From: UBA7328 sp002471345
GTDB taxonomy: Bacteria; Bacteroidota; Bacteroidia; Chitinophagales; Saprospiraceae
DNA: 64,000 nt
Assembly (NCBI GenBank): GCA_964011275.1
Contig: CAXGOB010000002.1
Location: 134,338 to 198,337, forward strand
Direction: 5' to 3'
Below the pieces are notes generated by a model, which saw nothing but the letters and a program-made list of their open reading frames with translations, was not told where the DNA came from and made no database searches. A program made the position numbers and the translations under genes. Below are positions 43,808 to 52,024 of the stretch, one piece after another; the first letter of the stretch is position 1; each line of letters starts with the position of its first letter.

Positions 43808-44374
43808 ATGGATAGCAAAAAAGAGGCAGAAGAAATAAAAGACGTGCCGAAAGAAAAGGTACAGGAGGCATCAAAAAAGTCCCCTAAGAAATCAAAGAGG
43901 TCATCTAAATCTGATAAAAAAGCAGAAAGATTATTAGAACTTGAAGCAGAATTAACTGAATCTAAGGACAAGCATCTTAGGCTCTATGCAGAATTTGAAA
44001 ATTACAAAAGACGAACTGTAAAGGAACGCATCAATCTAATGAAGACAGCCGCTCAAGACACATTGTCATCAATGTTGCCGGTGTTGGACGATTTTGACAG
44101 AGCTAAAAAAAGCGCTGATGATGAAAGCACTGATGAACAATTCTCTGAAGGTGTGACATTAGTCTATAATAAACTTAAAAGCACTTTGCAATCAAAAGGG
44201 CTCAAGATAATGGAGACTACAGGAGAATCATTTAATCCTGAATTTCATGAAGCAATCACCGAAATTCCATCGCCTTCGGATGATATGAAGGGTAAAATCA
44301 TTGATACTATAGAAAGTGGTTATCTACTCAATGATAAAATCATACGATACGCCAAAGTGGTGGTCGGCAAATAA
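43808..44374 (+). CDS. grpE: nucleotide exchange factor GrpE
   Basis: A 188-residue GrpE. The low-complexity Lys/Glu/Ser-rich start (about 1-45) precedes a long coiled coil and the core NYKRRTVKERINLMKTAAQDTLSSMLPVLDDFDRA. The beta-wing segment NPEFHEAIT...GKIIDTIESGYLLNDKIIRYAKVVV follows. It exchanges ADP on DnaK. It is 5 bases upstream of dnaJ. dnaK itself is not in this window, as is common in Bacteroidota. Confidence 0.95.
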   Translation: MDSKKEAEEIKDVPKEKVQEASKKSPKKSKRSSKSDKKAERLLELEAELTESKDKHLRLYAEFENYKRRTVKERINLMKTAAQDTLSSMLPVLDDFDRAKKSADDESTDEQFSEGVTLVYNKLKSTLQSKGLKIMETTGESFNPEFHEAITEIPSPSDDMKGKIIDTIESGYLLNDKIIRYAKVVVGK

Positions 44375-44379
44375 CAACA

Positions 44380-45525
44380 ATGGCAAAAAGAGATTATTAC
44401 GAAATACTCGGAGTCACTAAAGGTGTGAGTCCTGATGAGATTAAAAAAGCATATAGAAAGATTGCATTAAAATATCATCCTGATAGAAACCCAGATAATA
44501 AAGAAGCTGAAGAGAAGTTTAAGGAAGCTGCCGAAGCCTATGAGGTTTTAAGTGACGATGACAAAAAGGCAAGATATGATCGTTATGGCCATGCTGGAGT
44601 AAATCAGGGAGCCGGTGGTGGATTTACGAACATGGAAGATATCTTCGAACAATTTGGAGATATTTTTGGTGGTTCTGGTAGCCCATTCGAAAGCTTTTTT
44701 GGAGGTGGTAGTAGGAGAAGTGGAAGTTCTGGCCAAAGAGGATCTAACTTGAGAATAAAAGTGTCCCTTACTTTAGAAGAGATTGCAAAAGGAGTTACTA
44801 AGAAAATAAAAGTAAAAAAACAAAAAGCCTGTACCACATGTAATGGAAGCGGTGCCAAAGACTCAAGTTCGATTAAAACTTGTGCTACTTGTAGTGGCGG
44901 TGGATATGTTCGCCAAGTAAGGTCCACATTTATGGGACAAATGCAAACGACCACAGCATGCCCTGCATGTAGTGGAGCAGGAAAAACAGTCACTGCTAAG
45001 TGTGGCTCATGCAGAGGAGAAGGAAGAGAATATGCAGAAGAATTAGTAGATATAGAGATCCCAGCAGGAGTAGCCGAGGGTATGCAACTATCCATGAGAG
45101 GTAAAGGTAACGCAGGAAAATCTGGGGGCTCAGCAGGAGATCTGCTTATTGTTATTGAAGAAAAAGAAGATGATAGATTTATAAGAGATGGAAATAATAT
45201 CATCTACGATCTATTTATGAATTTTGCCGATGCTGCTTTAGGCACATCTGTAGAAGTGCCTACTCTTTCAGGTACGGTTAAAATAAAAGTACCTGCTGGA
45301 ACACAAGCAGGGAAAATATTTAGATTGAAAAATAAAGGATTACCTGAAGTACAGGCCTATCGCACAGGTGATCAACTGATCAATATCAATATTTGGACTC
45401 CTAAAGAACTCAATTCAGAAGAGAGGGCCCTCCTAGAAAAACTCAAGGACATGCCAAATTTCAAACCCAATCCTGGAAAATTTGAAAAGGGATTTTTTGA
45501 GCGGATGAAAGATATGTTTGAATAA
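44380..45525 (+). CDS. dnaJ: molecular chaperone DnaJ
   Basis: A 381-residue type I DnaJ. The J domain (4-66) has H33-P-D. A Gly/Phe/Ser-rich linker (about 75-120) follows, then four CxxCxGxG zinc motifs (CTTCNGSG, CATCSGGG, CPACSGAG, CGSCRGEG) and the C-terminal substrate-binding domains. It stimulates DnaK ATPase and delivers clients. Its TAA stop overlaps the ATG of gldH by one base. Confidence 0.97.
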   Translation: MAKRDYYEILGVTKGVSPDEIKKAYRKIALKYHPDRNPDNKEAEEKFKEAAEAYEVLSDDDKKARYDRYGHAGVNQGAGGGFTNMEDIFEQFGDIFGGSGSPFESFFGGGSRRSGSSGQRGSNLRIKVSLTLEEIAKGVTKKIKVKKQKACTTCNGSGAKDSSSIKTCATCSGGGYVRQVRSTFMGQMQTTTACPACSGAGKTVTAKCGSCRGEGREYAEELVDIEIPAGVAEGMQLSMRGKGNAGKSGGSAGDLLIVIEEKEDDRFIRDGNNIIYDLFMNFADAALGTSVEVPTLSGTVKIKVPAGTQAGKIFRLKNKGLPEVQAYRTGDQLININIWTPKELNSEERALLEKLKDMPNFKPNPGKFEKGFFERMKDMFE

Positions 45526-45980
45526 TGCGACATGGTATTCTTATCATATTTGTCTTTCAAATTTTATTTTCCTGCACCCCTGAAACGATCATAGATTCTA
45601 AGAATCTTTATTTTAAAGAAGGTTGGAATTTTACAAACTCTTTAGTCGCTGAATTCAACGATTTAAATGAAAGTCATAATTCTATAAATGTTTTATTGAA
45701 ATTAAAATATTTACATGATTTTCCTTATGAAAATATTTACCTCAGAACGACTATCATTTCTCAGAATGATACTATAGTCAAAGAAGTAAAATCCTTTGAG
45801 TTGCAAAATGAAGTAGGGCAATGGATAGGTAAGAAAGTTGGAAATGGTTACTCTATAAAATATCCACTAATCAATAGTTCTAAAACTTCTAATTTGAGAA
45901 TTGAAGTAGAACAATATAGTAGAGATCAAATTTTAATGGGGATTGAGTCTGCAGAAATTATCATTGAACAATCGGAATAG
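45525..45980 (+). CDS. gldH: gliding motility lipoprotein GldH
   Basis: A 151-residue lipoprotein: the lipobox ends at C17 (QILFSC), then the GldH fold with NLYFKEGWNFTN, LKYLHDFPYENIYLRTTI and GKKVGNGYSIKYP. GldH is required for gliding and for surface adhesin function in Flavobacterium johnsoniae, although related genes also occur in non-gliding Bacteroidota. Its ATG overlaps the dnaJ stop by 1 base, so it may be translationally coupled to a heat-shock gene. The other gld genes are not here. Confidence 0.85.
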   Translation: MRHGILIIFVFQILFSCTPETIIDSKNLYFKEGWNFTNSLVAEFNDLNESHNSINVLLKLKYLHDFPYENIYLRTTIISQNDTIVKEVKSFELQNEVGQWIGKKVGNGYSIKYPLINSSKTSNLRIEVEQYSRDQILMGIESAEIIIEQSE

Positions 45981-45989
45981 AATGTGAGC

Positions 45990-48827
45990 TTAGTTGTATA
46001 AGAACATGCTCCTATTTCTATCTAACTCCCTGAAATAAGGGTCTTTTAAGTCTTTAATAAATCGAATACCTTCTCCAGTAGACTTCATTTCTGGTCCTAG
46101 TTTCTTATCGACATTTGGAAATTTATCAAATGAAAAAACAGGATACTTTATGGCATAACCTTCTAATTTCTTTTGAACATCAAAGTCCTTTATTTTATGT
46201 GTGCCTAACATCACCTTAGTAGCAATAGTTAAAAATGGCACCTGGTAGGCCTTTGCAATAAACGGAGTTGTTCTAGATGCTCTTGGATTGGCTTCGATAA
46301 CATACACTCTCTCAGGTTGGTCTCCTTTTGCTGCACTTATCGCAAACTGAATATTGATTAACCCTTTGATACCTAGGGCTAAAGCAAGCTTCTTTGTGTA
46401 TTCTTTCATAGTACTAATGACCTCATCTGAAAGACTATACGTAGGTAACACTGCAGAGCTATCTCCAGAATGAATTCCAGCTGGTTCTATATGCTCCATT
46501 ATGCCCATAATCATAACATCTTCACCATCACAAATGGCATCTACTTCTGCCTCTTTTGCACGTTCTAAAAATTGATCAATGAGTACCTTATTGTCTGGCA
46601 TGTGTTTAAATATATCCAAGACCTGACGTTCTAATTCTTCATCATTTATTACAATCTTCATTCTTTGACCACCCAAGACATAGGAAGGTCGTACCAGAAC
46701 AGGGTACGAAACTCTATCAGCAATGGCAATGGCTTCTTCAGCAGTATCAGCTACACCATATTCTGGGTATGGAATATCCAGCTCTTTGAGCAAATCAGAG
46801 AAGGCTCCTCTATCCTCTGCCAGATCCATGCTTTTAAATGGAGTACCGATGATCTTAATACCCTTCTTGTCCAGTGTCTCAGCTAATTTAAGAGCCGTCT
46901 GGCCGCCTAACTGAACAATTACACCCTCTGGTTGCTCTAAATGAATAATCTCCTCTAAATGCTCCCAAAAGACAGGCTCGAAATATAATTTATCAGCAAC
47001 ATCAAAATCGGTAGAAACCGTTTCTGGGTTACAGTTCACCATAATGGATTCATAACCAGCTTCTTTAAGAGCCAATAATCCATGTACACAACAATAATCA
47101 AATTCTATTCCTTGCCCTATCCTGTTAGGTCCAGACCCTAGAACAATTACTTTTTTATTATCAGAACGGACACTTTCATTCTCATCTTCATAAGTAGAAT
47201 AGAAATACGGTGTTTTTGCTTCGAATTCTGCAGCACATGTGTCTACCATCTTATATGATCTGCGAAGTCCTAATTCGAGTCTTCTCTTAGTCACATCCTG
47301 TTCTTCTATCCTCATTACCCAAGCCATTTGAGCATCAGAGTATCCTTTTTGTTTCATTTTAAGCATGAAGTCATAAGAGATATCGTCTGGTACAGGAATA
47401 CGCTCAAGCTGTTTTTCTAAATCAATGAGTTCTTTGATTTGACCGATATACCACGGATCTATTTTTGTAAGTTTTTGTATAGTTTTAGTTGGCACCCCAA
47501 GAGCCATGGCATCTTTGAGTCTAAATATCCTGTCATCCCCTGCTTGTTCTAATCTATCAAATATGTCTTGTGTTCTTATCCATTCTTTCTTATCAGCACC
47601 TAGGCCAGTTCTTCCATTTTCTAAGGATTGACATGCCTTTTGTAAAGCTTCCTGAAAACATCTCCCAATAGCCATTACTTCACCAACAGATTTCATCTGC
47701 AATCCTAATTTGTTCTCTGACCCTTTGAATTTGTCAAAGTTCCATCGTGGCATTTTCACTATTACATAGTCTAGAGTAGGTTCGAAGAAGGCAGAGGTGG
47801 TCTTTGTAATTTGGTTTTTTAATTCATCCAAGGTGTAACCAATAGCCAATTTAGCCGCCACTTTGGCAATAGGATAACCCGTTGCCTTGCTTGCTAATGC
47901 CGATGATCTAGAAACGCGTGGGTTTATTTCTATACAGATTAACTCCTCATTTTCTGGATTCAAAGCAAATTGGACATTGCATCCTCCAGCAAAATTTCCC
48001 ATGCTTCTCATCAAAGCAATCGCATCGTTTCTCATTTGCTGATACGCAGTATCTGATAATGTCATAGCGGGTGCAACCGTGATACTGTCCCCTGTATGTA
48101 TTCCCATTGGGTCCAGGTTTTCAACTGTACAAATGATGACTACATTATCATTGGCATCTCTTAAGAGTTCAAGTTCATATTCTTTCCATCCTAATACTGC
48201 CTCTTCAACTAACACTTCATGAGTAGGTGATGCATTGAGTCCTCTTTTCAAAGCTTCATCAAATTCTTCGGACTTCATAACAAAGCCTCCACCAGTTCCT
48301 CCCAAGGTATATGATGGTCTGATCACTAGTGGAAATCCAATTTTCTGGGCAGCTTCCTTTCCTTCCAAAAACGAATTTGCTATAAAGGACTTCGCAACAT
48401 TTAGACCTAAGTTTTCTACAATGTGTGCTTTGAATGCTTCTCTATTTTCAGCCAATTCTATAGCATCAATATCAACACCTACTAGCTTTACATTAAACTC
48501 TTCCCAAACCCCTTGGTTTTGAGCCTCAATAGCAAGATTCAAAGCTGTTTGGCCTCCCATTGTTGGTAAGACAGCATCTATTTGTCTCTCTTGAAGAACC
48601 TCTCTTATACTTTCTACAGTAAGAGGTTTAAGATAAATATGATCAGCAGTAACTGGATCAGTCATTATGGTCGCTGGATTTGAGTTAATCAAACTCACCT
48701 CTATTCCTTCTTCTCTTAAAGCTCTGGATGCTTGAGAGCCAGAATAGTCAAACTCACATGCTTGACCTATTATGATAGGACCACTACCAATAATTAAGAT
48801 TGATTTTATAGATTGATCTTTAGGCAT
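45990..48827 (-). CDS. carB: carbamoyl-phosphate synthase large subunit
   Basis: A 945-residue CarB. The two ATP-grasp halves are visible: the first with ILIIGSGPIIIGQACEFDYSG and LPTMGGQTALNLA, the second with VIVLGSGPNRIGQGIEFDYCCVHG and VQLGGQTALKLAETL. It makes carbamoyl phosphate from bicarbonate, ammonia and two ATP for arginine and pyrimidine synthesis. It ends soon after the second ATP-grasp domain, so the C-terminal methylglyoxal-synthase-like allosteric domain of the roughly 1070-residue enterobacterial enzyme is missing. An ATG at 48827 is preferred to an upstream TTG. carA is not adjacent. Confidence 0.95.
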   Translation of the reverse strand: MPKDQSIKSILIIGSGPIIIGQACEFDYSGSQASRALREEGIEVSLINSNPATIMTDPVTADHIYLKPLTVESIREVLQERQIDAVLPTMGGQTALNLAIEAQNQGVWEEFNVKLVGVDIDAIELAENREAFKAHIVENLGLNVAKSFIANSFLEGKEAAQKIGFPLVIRPSYTLGGTGGGFVMKSEEFDEALKRGLNASPTHEVLVEEAVLGWKEYELELLRDANDNVVIICTVENLDPMGIHTGDSITVAPAMTLSDTAYQQMRNDAIALMRSMGNFAGGCNVQFALNPENEELICIEINPRVSRSSALASKATGYPIAKVAAKLAIGYTLDELKNQITKTTSAFFEPTLDYVIVKMPRWNFDKFKGSENKLGLQMKSVGEVMAIGRCFQEALQKACQSLENGRTGLGADKKEWIRTQDIFDRLEQAGDDRIFRLKDAMALGVPTKTIQKLTKIDPWYIGQIKELIDLEKQLERIPVPDDISYDFMLKMKQKGYSDAQMAWVMRIEEQDVTKRRLELGLRRSYKMVDTCAAEFEAKTPYFYSTYEDENESVRSDNKKVIVLGSGPNRIGQGIEFDYCCVHGLLALKEAGYESIMVNCNPETVSTDFDVADKLYFEPVFWEHLEEIIHLEQPEGVIVQLGGQTALKLAETLDKKGIKIIGTPFKSMDLAEDRGAFSDLLKELDIPYPEYGVADTAEEAIAIADRVSYPVLVRPSYVLGGQRMKIVINDEELERQVLDIFKHMPDNKVLIDQFLERAKEAEVDAICDGEDVMIMGIMEHIEPAGIHSGDSSAVLPTYSLSDEVISTMKEYTKKLALALGIKGLINIQFAISAAKGDQPERVYVIEANPRASRTTPFIAKAYQVPFLTIATKVMLGTHKIKDFDVQKKLEGYAIKYPVFSFDKFPNVDKKLGPEMKSTGEGIRFIKDLKDPYFRELDRNRSMFLYN

Positions 48828-48965
48828 TGTAGATAAAAATTCGGGCAAATATACCTATAAGGATAATATAACACCGCGTAATAACTGGGTGTAATTGATT
48901 CTCTTTTTTTAATGAATATTTGCAAATGAAAATATCCTATCAATTATTGAAAAGAATATGCAAAT

Positions 48966-49895
48966 ATGAATCAGACTAAATCAATTTTGATTACGGATAA
49001 GGTACATCCATTTTTGATTGATAAATTAAAAAATGATGGCCATGAAATAGATTATCGCCCTAAACTTCCACTATCAGAAACGCTCAAAATAGTTCAAAAT
49101 CATCATGGCATTATTGTAAATAGTAAGACCATTTGTGACCAAAACCTAATTGATAAAGCCGATAATCTTCAATTTATAGGGAGGCTTGGATCTGGACTTG
49201 AAATCATAGATCTTAATTATGCAAAAGCAAAAAGTATTCATGTCATTCGTACTCCAGAGGCAAACTGCGATGCAGTAGCTGAGCAAGCATTAGGAATGTT
49301 ACTCAGTTTATTTAACAATCTAAAAATTGCAAATGCTCAATTAAAAGATCTCAATTGGCAAAGAGAAGAAAACAGAGGGATTGAGATAAGAGGAAAGACT
49401 ATTGGAATTATTGGATTTGGGCATACTGGTCCTGCTTTTAACAATCTACTAAAATCTTTTGGTGCGAAAATCATCATTTACGATAAATATAAAGCTCCAT
49501 ATGATTCAAAAGAGCTACTAGAAAAAATAAAAAATGAAGCAAATATCATAAGCATTCATCTGCCTCTCACCCAAGAGACAATAGGATTTGTAAACAAAGA
49601 ATTCATAAGAGAATGTAAAAATTCATTTTTTCTGATTAACACTGCTCGTGGTAAGAATATCATCCTTAAAGACATAATCAATGGATTAGATGAAGGAAAA
49701 ATACTAGGAGCATGTTTAGATGTCTTTGAAAACGAAAAGCCTACAACGTATTCGACCGCTGAAAGGAATTCATACCGAAATATTCATAGTAGAATCAATG
49801 TAATTAGTACACCACATGTTGCTGGATGGACTCATGAATCCCTTTTACGCATAGCTAAAAGCATGTTAAGACAGATCAGAGAAATAAATTTTTGA
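48966..49895 (+). CDS. 2-hydroxyacid dehydrogenase (phosphoglycerate dehydrogenase-like)
   Basis: A 309-residue D-isomer-specific 2-hydroxyacid dehydrogenase. The substrate domain has FIGRLGSGLEIIDL; the NAD domain has IRGKTIGIIGFGHTG (GxGxxG) and the family catalytic elements LINTARGKNI, a Glu and a His in STPHVAGWTHES. The closest form is SerA or a glycerate/hydroxypyruvate-type reductase without the ACT domain. The natural substrate is uncertain. It is divergent from carB. Confidence 0.88.
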   Translation: MNQTKSILITDKVHPFLIDKLKNDGHEIDYRPKLPLSETLKIVQNHHGIIVNSKTICDQNLIDKADNLQFIGRLGSGLEIIDLNYAKAKSIHVIRTPEANCDAVAEQALGMLLSLFNNLKIANAQLKDLNWQREENRGIEIRGKTIGIIGFGHTGPAFNNLLKSFGAKIIIYDKYKAPYDSKELLEKIKNEANIISIHLPLTQETIGFVNKEFIRECKNSFFLINTARGKNIILKDIINGLDEGKILGACLDVFENEKPTTYSTAERNSYRNIHSRINVISTPHVAGWTHESLLRIAKSMLRQIREINF

Positions 49896-49907
49896 CACAT
49901 GTAAGAT

Positions 49908-49939
49908 TTGACAATATAAATTGAATTGCTATAAATTTG
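49908..49939 (+). promoter_or_regulatory. Bacteroidota-type promoter of greA or its leader
   Basis: TTG at 49908-49910, 21 bases, then TAAATTTG at 49932-49939. The predicted transcript would begin just before a hairpin with a downstream T-run. Confidence 0.6.
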
Positions 49940-49952
49940 CCGTCACAATAAT

Positions 49953-49998
49953 AAGAGAGGACGTCATCAAATTTTGACTTCCTCTTTATTTATTTTAG
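49953..49998 (+). terminator. imperfect hairpin with T-rich tail in the greA leader
   Basis: Aagagaggacgtca and ttgacttcctcttt form an imperfect stem (about 12 pairs with one bulge and a mismatch), with TTTATTTATTTT after it. It can terminate the preceding gene, but also lies downstream of a good promoter, so it may act as an attenuator or release a short RNA. Confidence 0.6.
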
Positions 49999-50057
49999 TA
50001 AAAAAAGAAGTTGGGTAAGAAATCAAAACCTGATACCTTAATAACAAAAATAGAGAG

Positions 50058-50531
50058 ATGAGCAAGATATCGTACATGACTAAAGAGAGTTATGATAAAT
50101 TAAAAGAAGAGCTACAAATACTTAAAGAAGTGGGTCGAAAAGAGGCAGCTCAAGCTATTGCAGAAGCAAGAGAAAAAGGAGATTTGTCTGAAAATGCTGA
50201 ATATGATGCTGCTAAAGATGCACAAGGCATGTTAGAAGCTAAAATTAACAGCATGGAGAAAGTCATGGCAAGTGTACAGATACTAGACGAATCGGCTGTG
50301 GACACATCAAAAGTGTCCGTATTGACAAAGGTGACTATCAAAAATGTAGCAGCAGGAAAAGAAATGACCTATAAATTAGTTTCAGAATCTGAAGCCAGTG
50401 TAAAAGAGAAAAAAATATCAGTTGAATCTCCAATTGGAAAAGGGCTTCTAGGTAAAAAAGTAGGCGAAATTGCTGAAGTGACTACACCTAGAGGCACTAT
50501 GAAATTTGAGATTATGAACATTACAATTTAG
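50058..50531 (+). CDS. greA: transcription elongation factor GreA
   Basis: A 157-residue GreA. The N-terminal coiled coil (about 1-75) carries the acidic tip EAREKGDLSENAEYDAAKDAQ, whose Asp/Glu residues coordinate Mg2+ in the polymerase secondary channel. The C-terminal FKBP-like domain has SPIGKGLLGKKVGEIAEVTTPRG. It stimulates cleavage of backtracked RNA. It precedes a HIT gene by 4 bases, so the two form one transcript. Start: MSKISYMTKE. Confidence 0.97.
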   Translation: MSKISYMTKESYDKLKEELQILKEVGRKEAAQAIAEAREKGDLSENAEYDAAKDAQGMLEAKINSMEKVMASVQILDESAVDTSKVSVLTKVTIKNVAAGKEMTYKLVSESEASVKEKKISVESPIGKGLLGKKVGEIAEVTTPRGTMKFEIMNITI

Positions 50532-50535
50532 GGTA

Positions 50536-50928
50536 ATGGCAAGTATTTTCACAAGAATTGTCAACGGTGAAATTCCATCCTATAAAGTAGCTGAGTCAGA
50601 TGATTATTATGCCTTCTTAGATATCAATCCATTGATGAAAGGGCATACTCTTGTGATTCCTAAAGTAGAAGTTGATTATATTTTTGACTTGGATAATGAT
50701 ACTTATAATGGTCTATTCGCTTTTGCTAAAAAAGTTTCTCATTCTATTAAGAATGTTATCCCTTGTGAAAGAATAGGTGTCGTCGTGATGGGAATGGAAG
50801 TACCTCATGCTCATATTCATCTCATCCCTATTAATAAAATGAGCGATATGGACTTTACGCGACCAAAACTCGAAATAGATTCTGCGGAGTTTCTGAAAAT
50901 TGCAAACAAGATTGAAAGGGGATTATAA
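50536..50928 (+). CDS. HIT family nucleotide-binding protein
   Basis: A 130-residue histidine triad protein. It reads SIFTRIVNGEIPSYKVAE and ends with the triad region VPHAHIHLIPI (HxHxHx). HIT proteins hydrolyse nucleoside phosphoramidates and similar nucleotide derivatives. It is in operon with greA, and convergent with the M29 peptidase gene, with no bases between the stop codons. Confidence 0.92.
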   Translation: MASIFTRIVNGEIPSYKVAESDDYYAFLDINPLMKGHTLVIPKVEVDYIFDLDNDTYNGLFAFAKKVSHSIKNVIPCERIGVVVMGMEVPHAHIHLIPINKMSDMDFTRPKLEIDSAEFLKIANKIERGL

Positions 50929-52020
50929 TCAAATTATAAACTTTCCGTTCTCATAGATCATCGTTCCATCAGCATAGATACTACCATTCGTCATATCACT
51001 AATAAGGTCCCAATGAATTAAAGATTCATTTCGTCCTCCTGTCTGATGATAGGATTGTCCTAGTGCCATATGGATTGTACCACCTATCTTTTCATCAAAA
51101 AGAATATTTTTAGTAGGAGTAGTAATATCATAATTAGTCCCAATTGCTACCTCTCCAAAATATCTGGCACCTTTAATTTTCATTGCAGTATCAAGTAAAT
51201 CTTGTCCTGTTTCTGCTTTCCATTTTATGACTTTGCCATTTGTGATTTGAAGTTCTACATTTCTTACTTCTTCACCTTTGAACATTGTAGGATAATCAAA
51301 GAAAACTTTCCCATTAACAGAATCCTCTATAGGCCCAGTAAATACTTCACCACTTGGCATATTTGTTTGTCCATCACTATTAATCCATGTTCTTCCTTTT
51401 ACTGAGAAAGTCACATCAGATTTAAGCGACTTATATCGAATTATATCAGTCTTATTCAGGTAATTCACAATCTTTTGTTGACTTGTCCTAACCTTTTTCC
51501 AAGATGCAATTGGGTCCTTATCATATAACTTACATGCTCTAAAAATAAAATTTTGATAATCCTCTAAAGCCATTCCAGCTATCTGTGCTGATGCATCTGT
51601 AGGATATTCACATAAAGTCCTTTTTAGTTTTCTTGTTCCTGTTCTTTCAGAATAGATTTTATGAATAGGACTTAGAGCTTCAGATCTCTTTTTTAGGTTT
51701 TCTTTGTTTAGGCCCTTGTCCTCAGCATGATTAAATGGAGCTCGCATAGAAATGTAGGCATCGTACTCCTTAATTGCTTTTTCATAAAGTGTGGGCAAAA
51801 AGCTCAACTGATCATCATTGCCATCTTCCATCAGAATTCGTCTTTTCCCTCGGAAATCTAATTCAACTTCTGGAATCGCTCCAATTTTTATAGCCTCTCT
51901 ATATACTTCACGTGCCAAATCCTCGGCCAATGTTGTAGTTTTAATTAATACTCTTTCACCTTTATTAAGACTCAGACTGTAATTGACTAACAAATGAGCA
52001 TACTTCTTAATCATCTCCAT
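50929..52020 (-). CDS. M29 family aminopeptidase
   Basis: A 363-residue thermophilic-type (AmpS/T, M29) metalloaminopeptidase. It shows KYAHLLVNYSLSLNKGERVLI at the N-terminus and the metal-binding regions NMPSGEVFTGPIEDSVNG, GEVAIGTNYDIT, LGQSYHQTGGRNESLIHWDLI. It removes N-terminal amino acids. It is the last gene of the acpP-fabF-rnc-YdjM-M29 run, 4 bases after the preceding stop. Confidence 0.92.
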   Translation of the reverse strand: MEMIKKYAHLLVNYSLSLNKGERVLIKTTTLAEDLAREVYREAIKIGAIPEVELDFRGKRRILMEDGNDDQLSFLPTLYEKAIKEYDAYISMRAPFNHAEDKGLNKENLKKRSEALSPIHKIYSERTGTRKLKRTLCEYPTDASAQIAGMALEDYQNFIFRACKLYDKDPIASWKKVRTSQQKIVNYLNKTDIIRYKSLKSDVTFSVKGRTWINSDGQTNMPSGEVFTGPIEDSVNGKVFFDYPTMFKGEEVRNVELQITNGKVIKWKAETGQDLLDTAMKIKGARYFGEVAIGTNYDITTPTKNILFDEKIGGTIHMALGQSYHQTGGRNESLIHWDLISDMTNGSIYADGTMIYENGKFII

Positions 52021-52024
52021 TTTT

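Noticed and set aside
48828..48860. TATATTTG-like element (48853-48846, minus strand) as carB promoter
   Set aside because: The -7 matches, but no TTG was found 19-21 bases upstream, so it was not listed as a feature.
49953..49998. Simple terminator of the hydroxyacid dehydrogenase only
   Set aside because: It may serve that gene, but a strong promoter lies between the gene and the hairpin, so a leader function for greA was kept as a separate finding.
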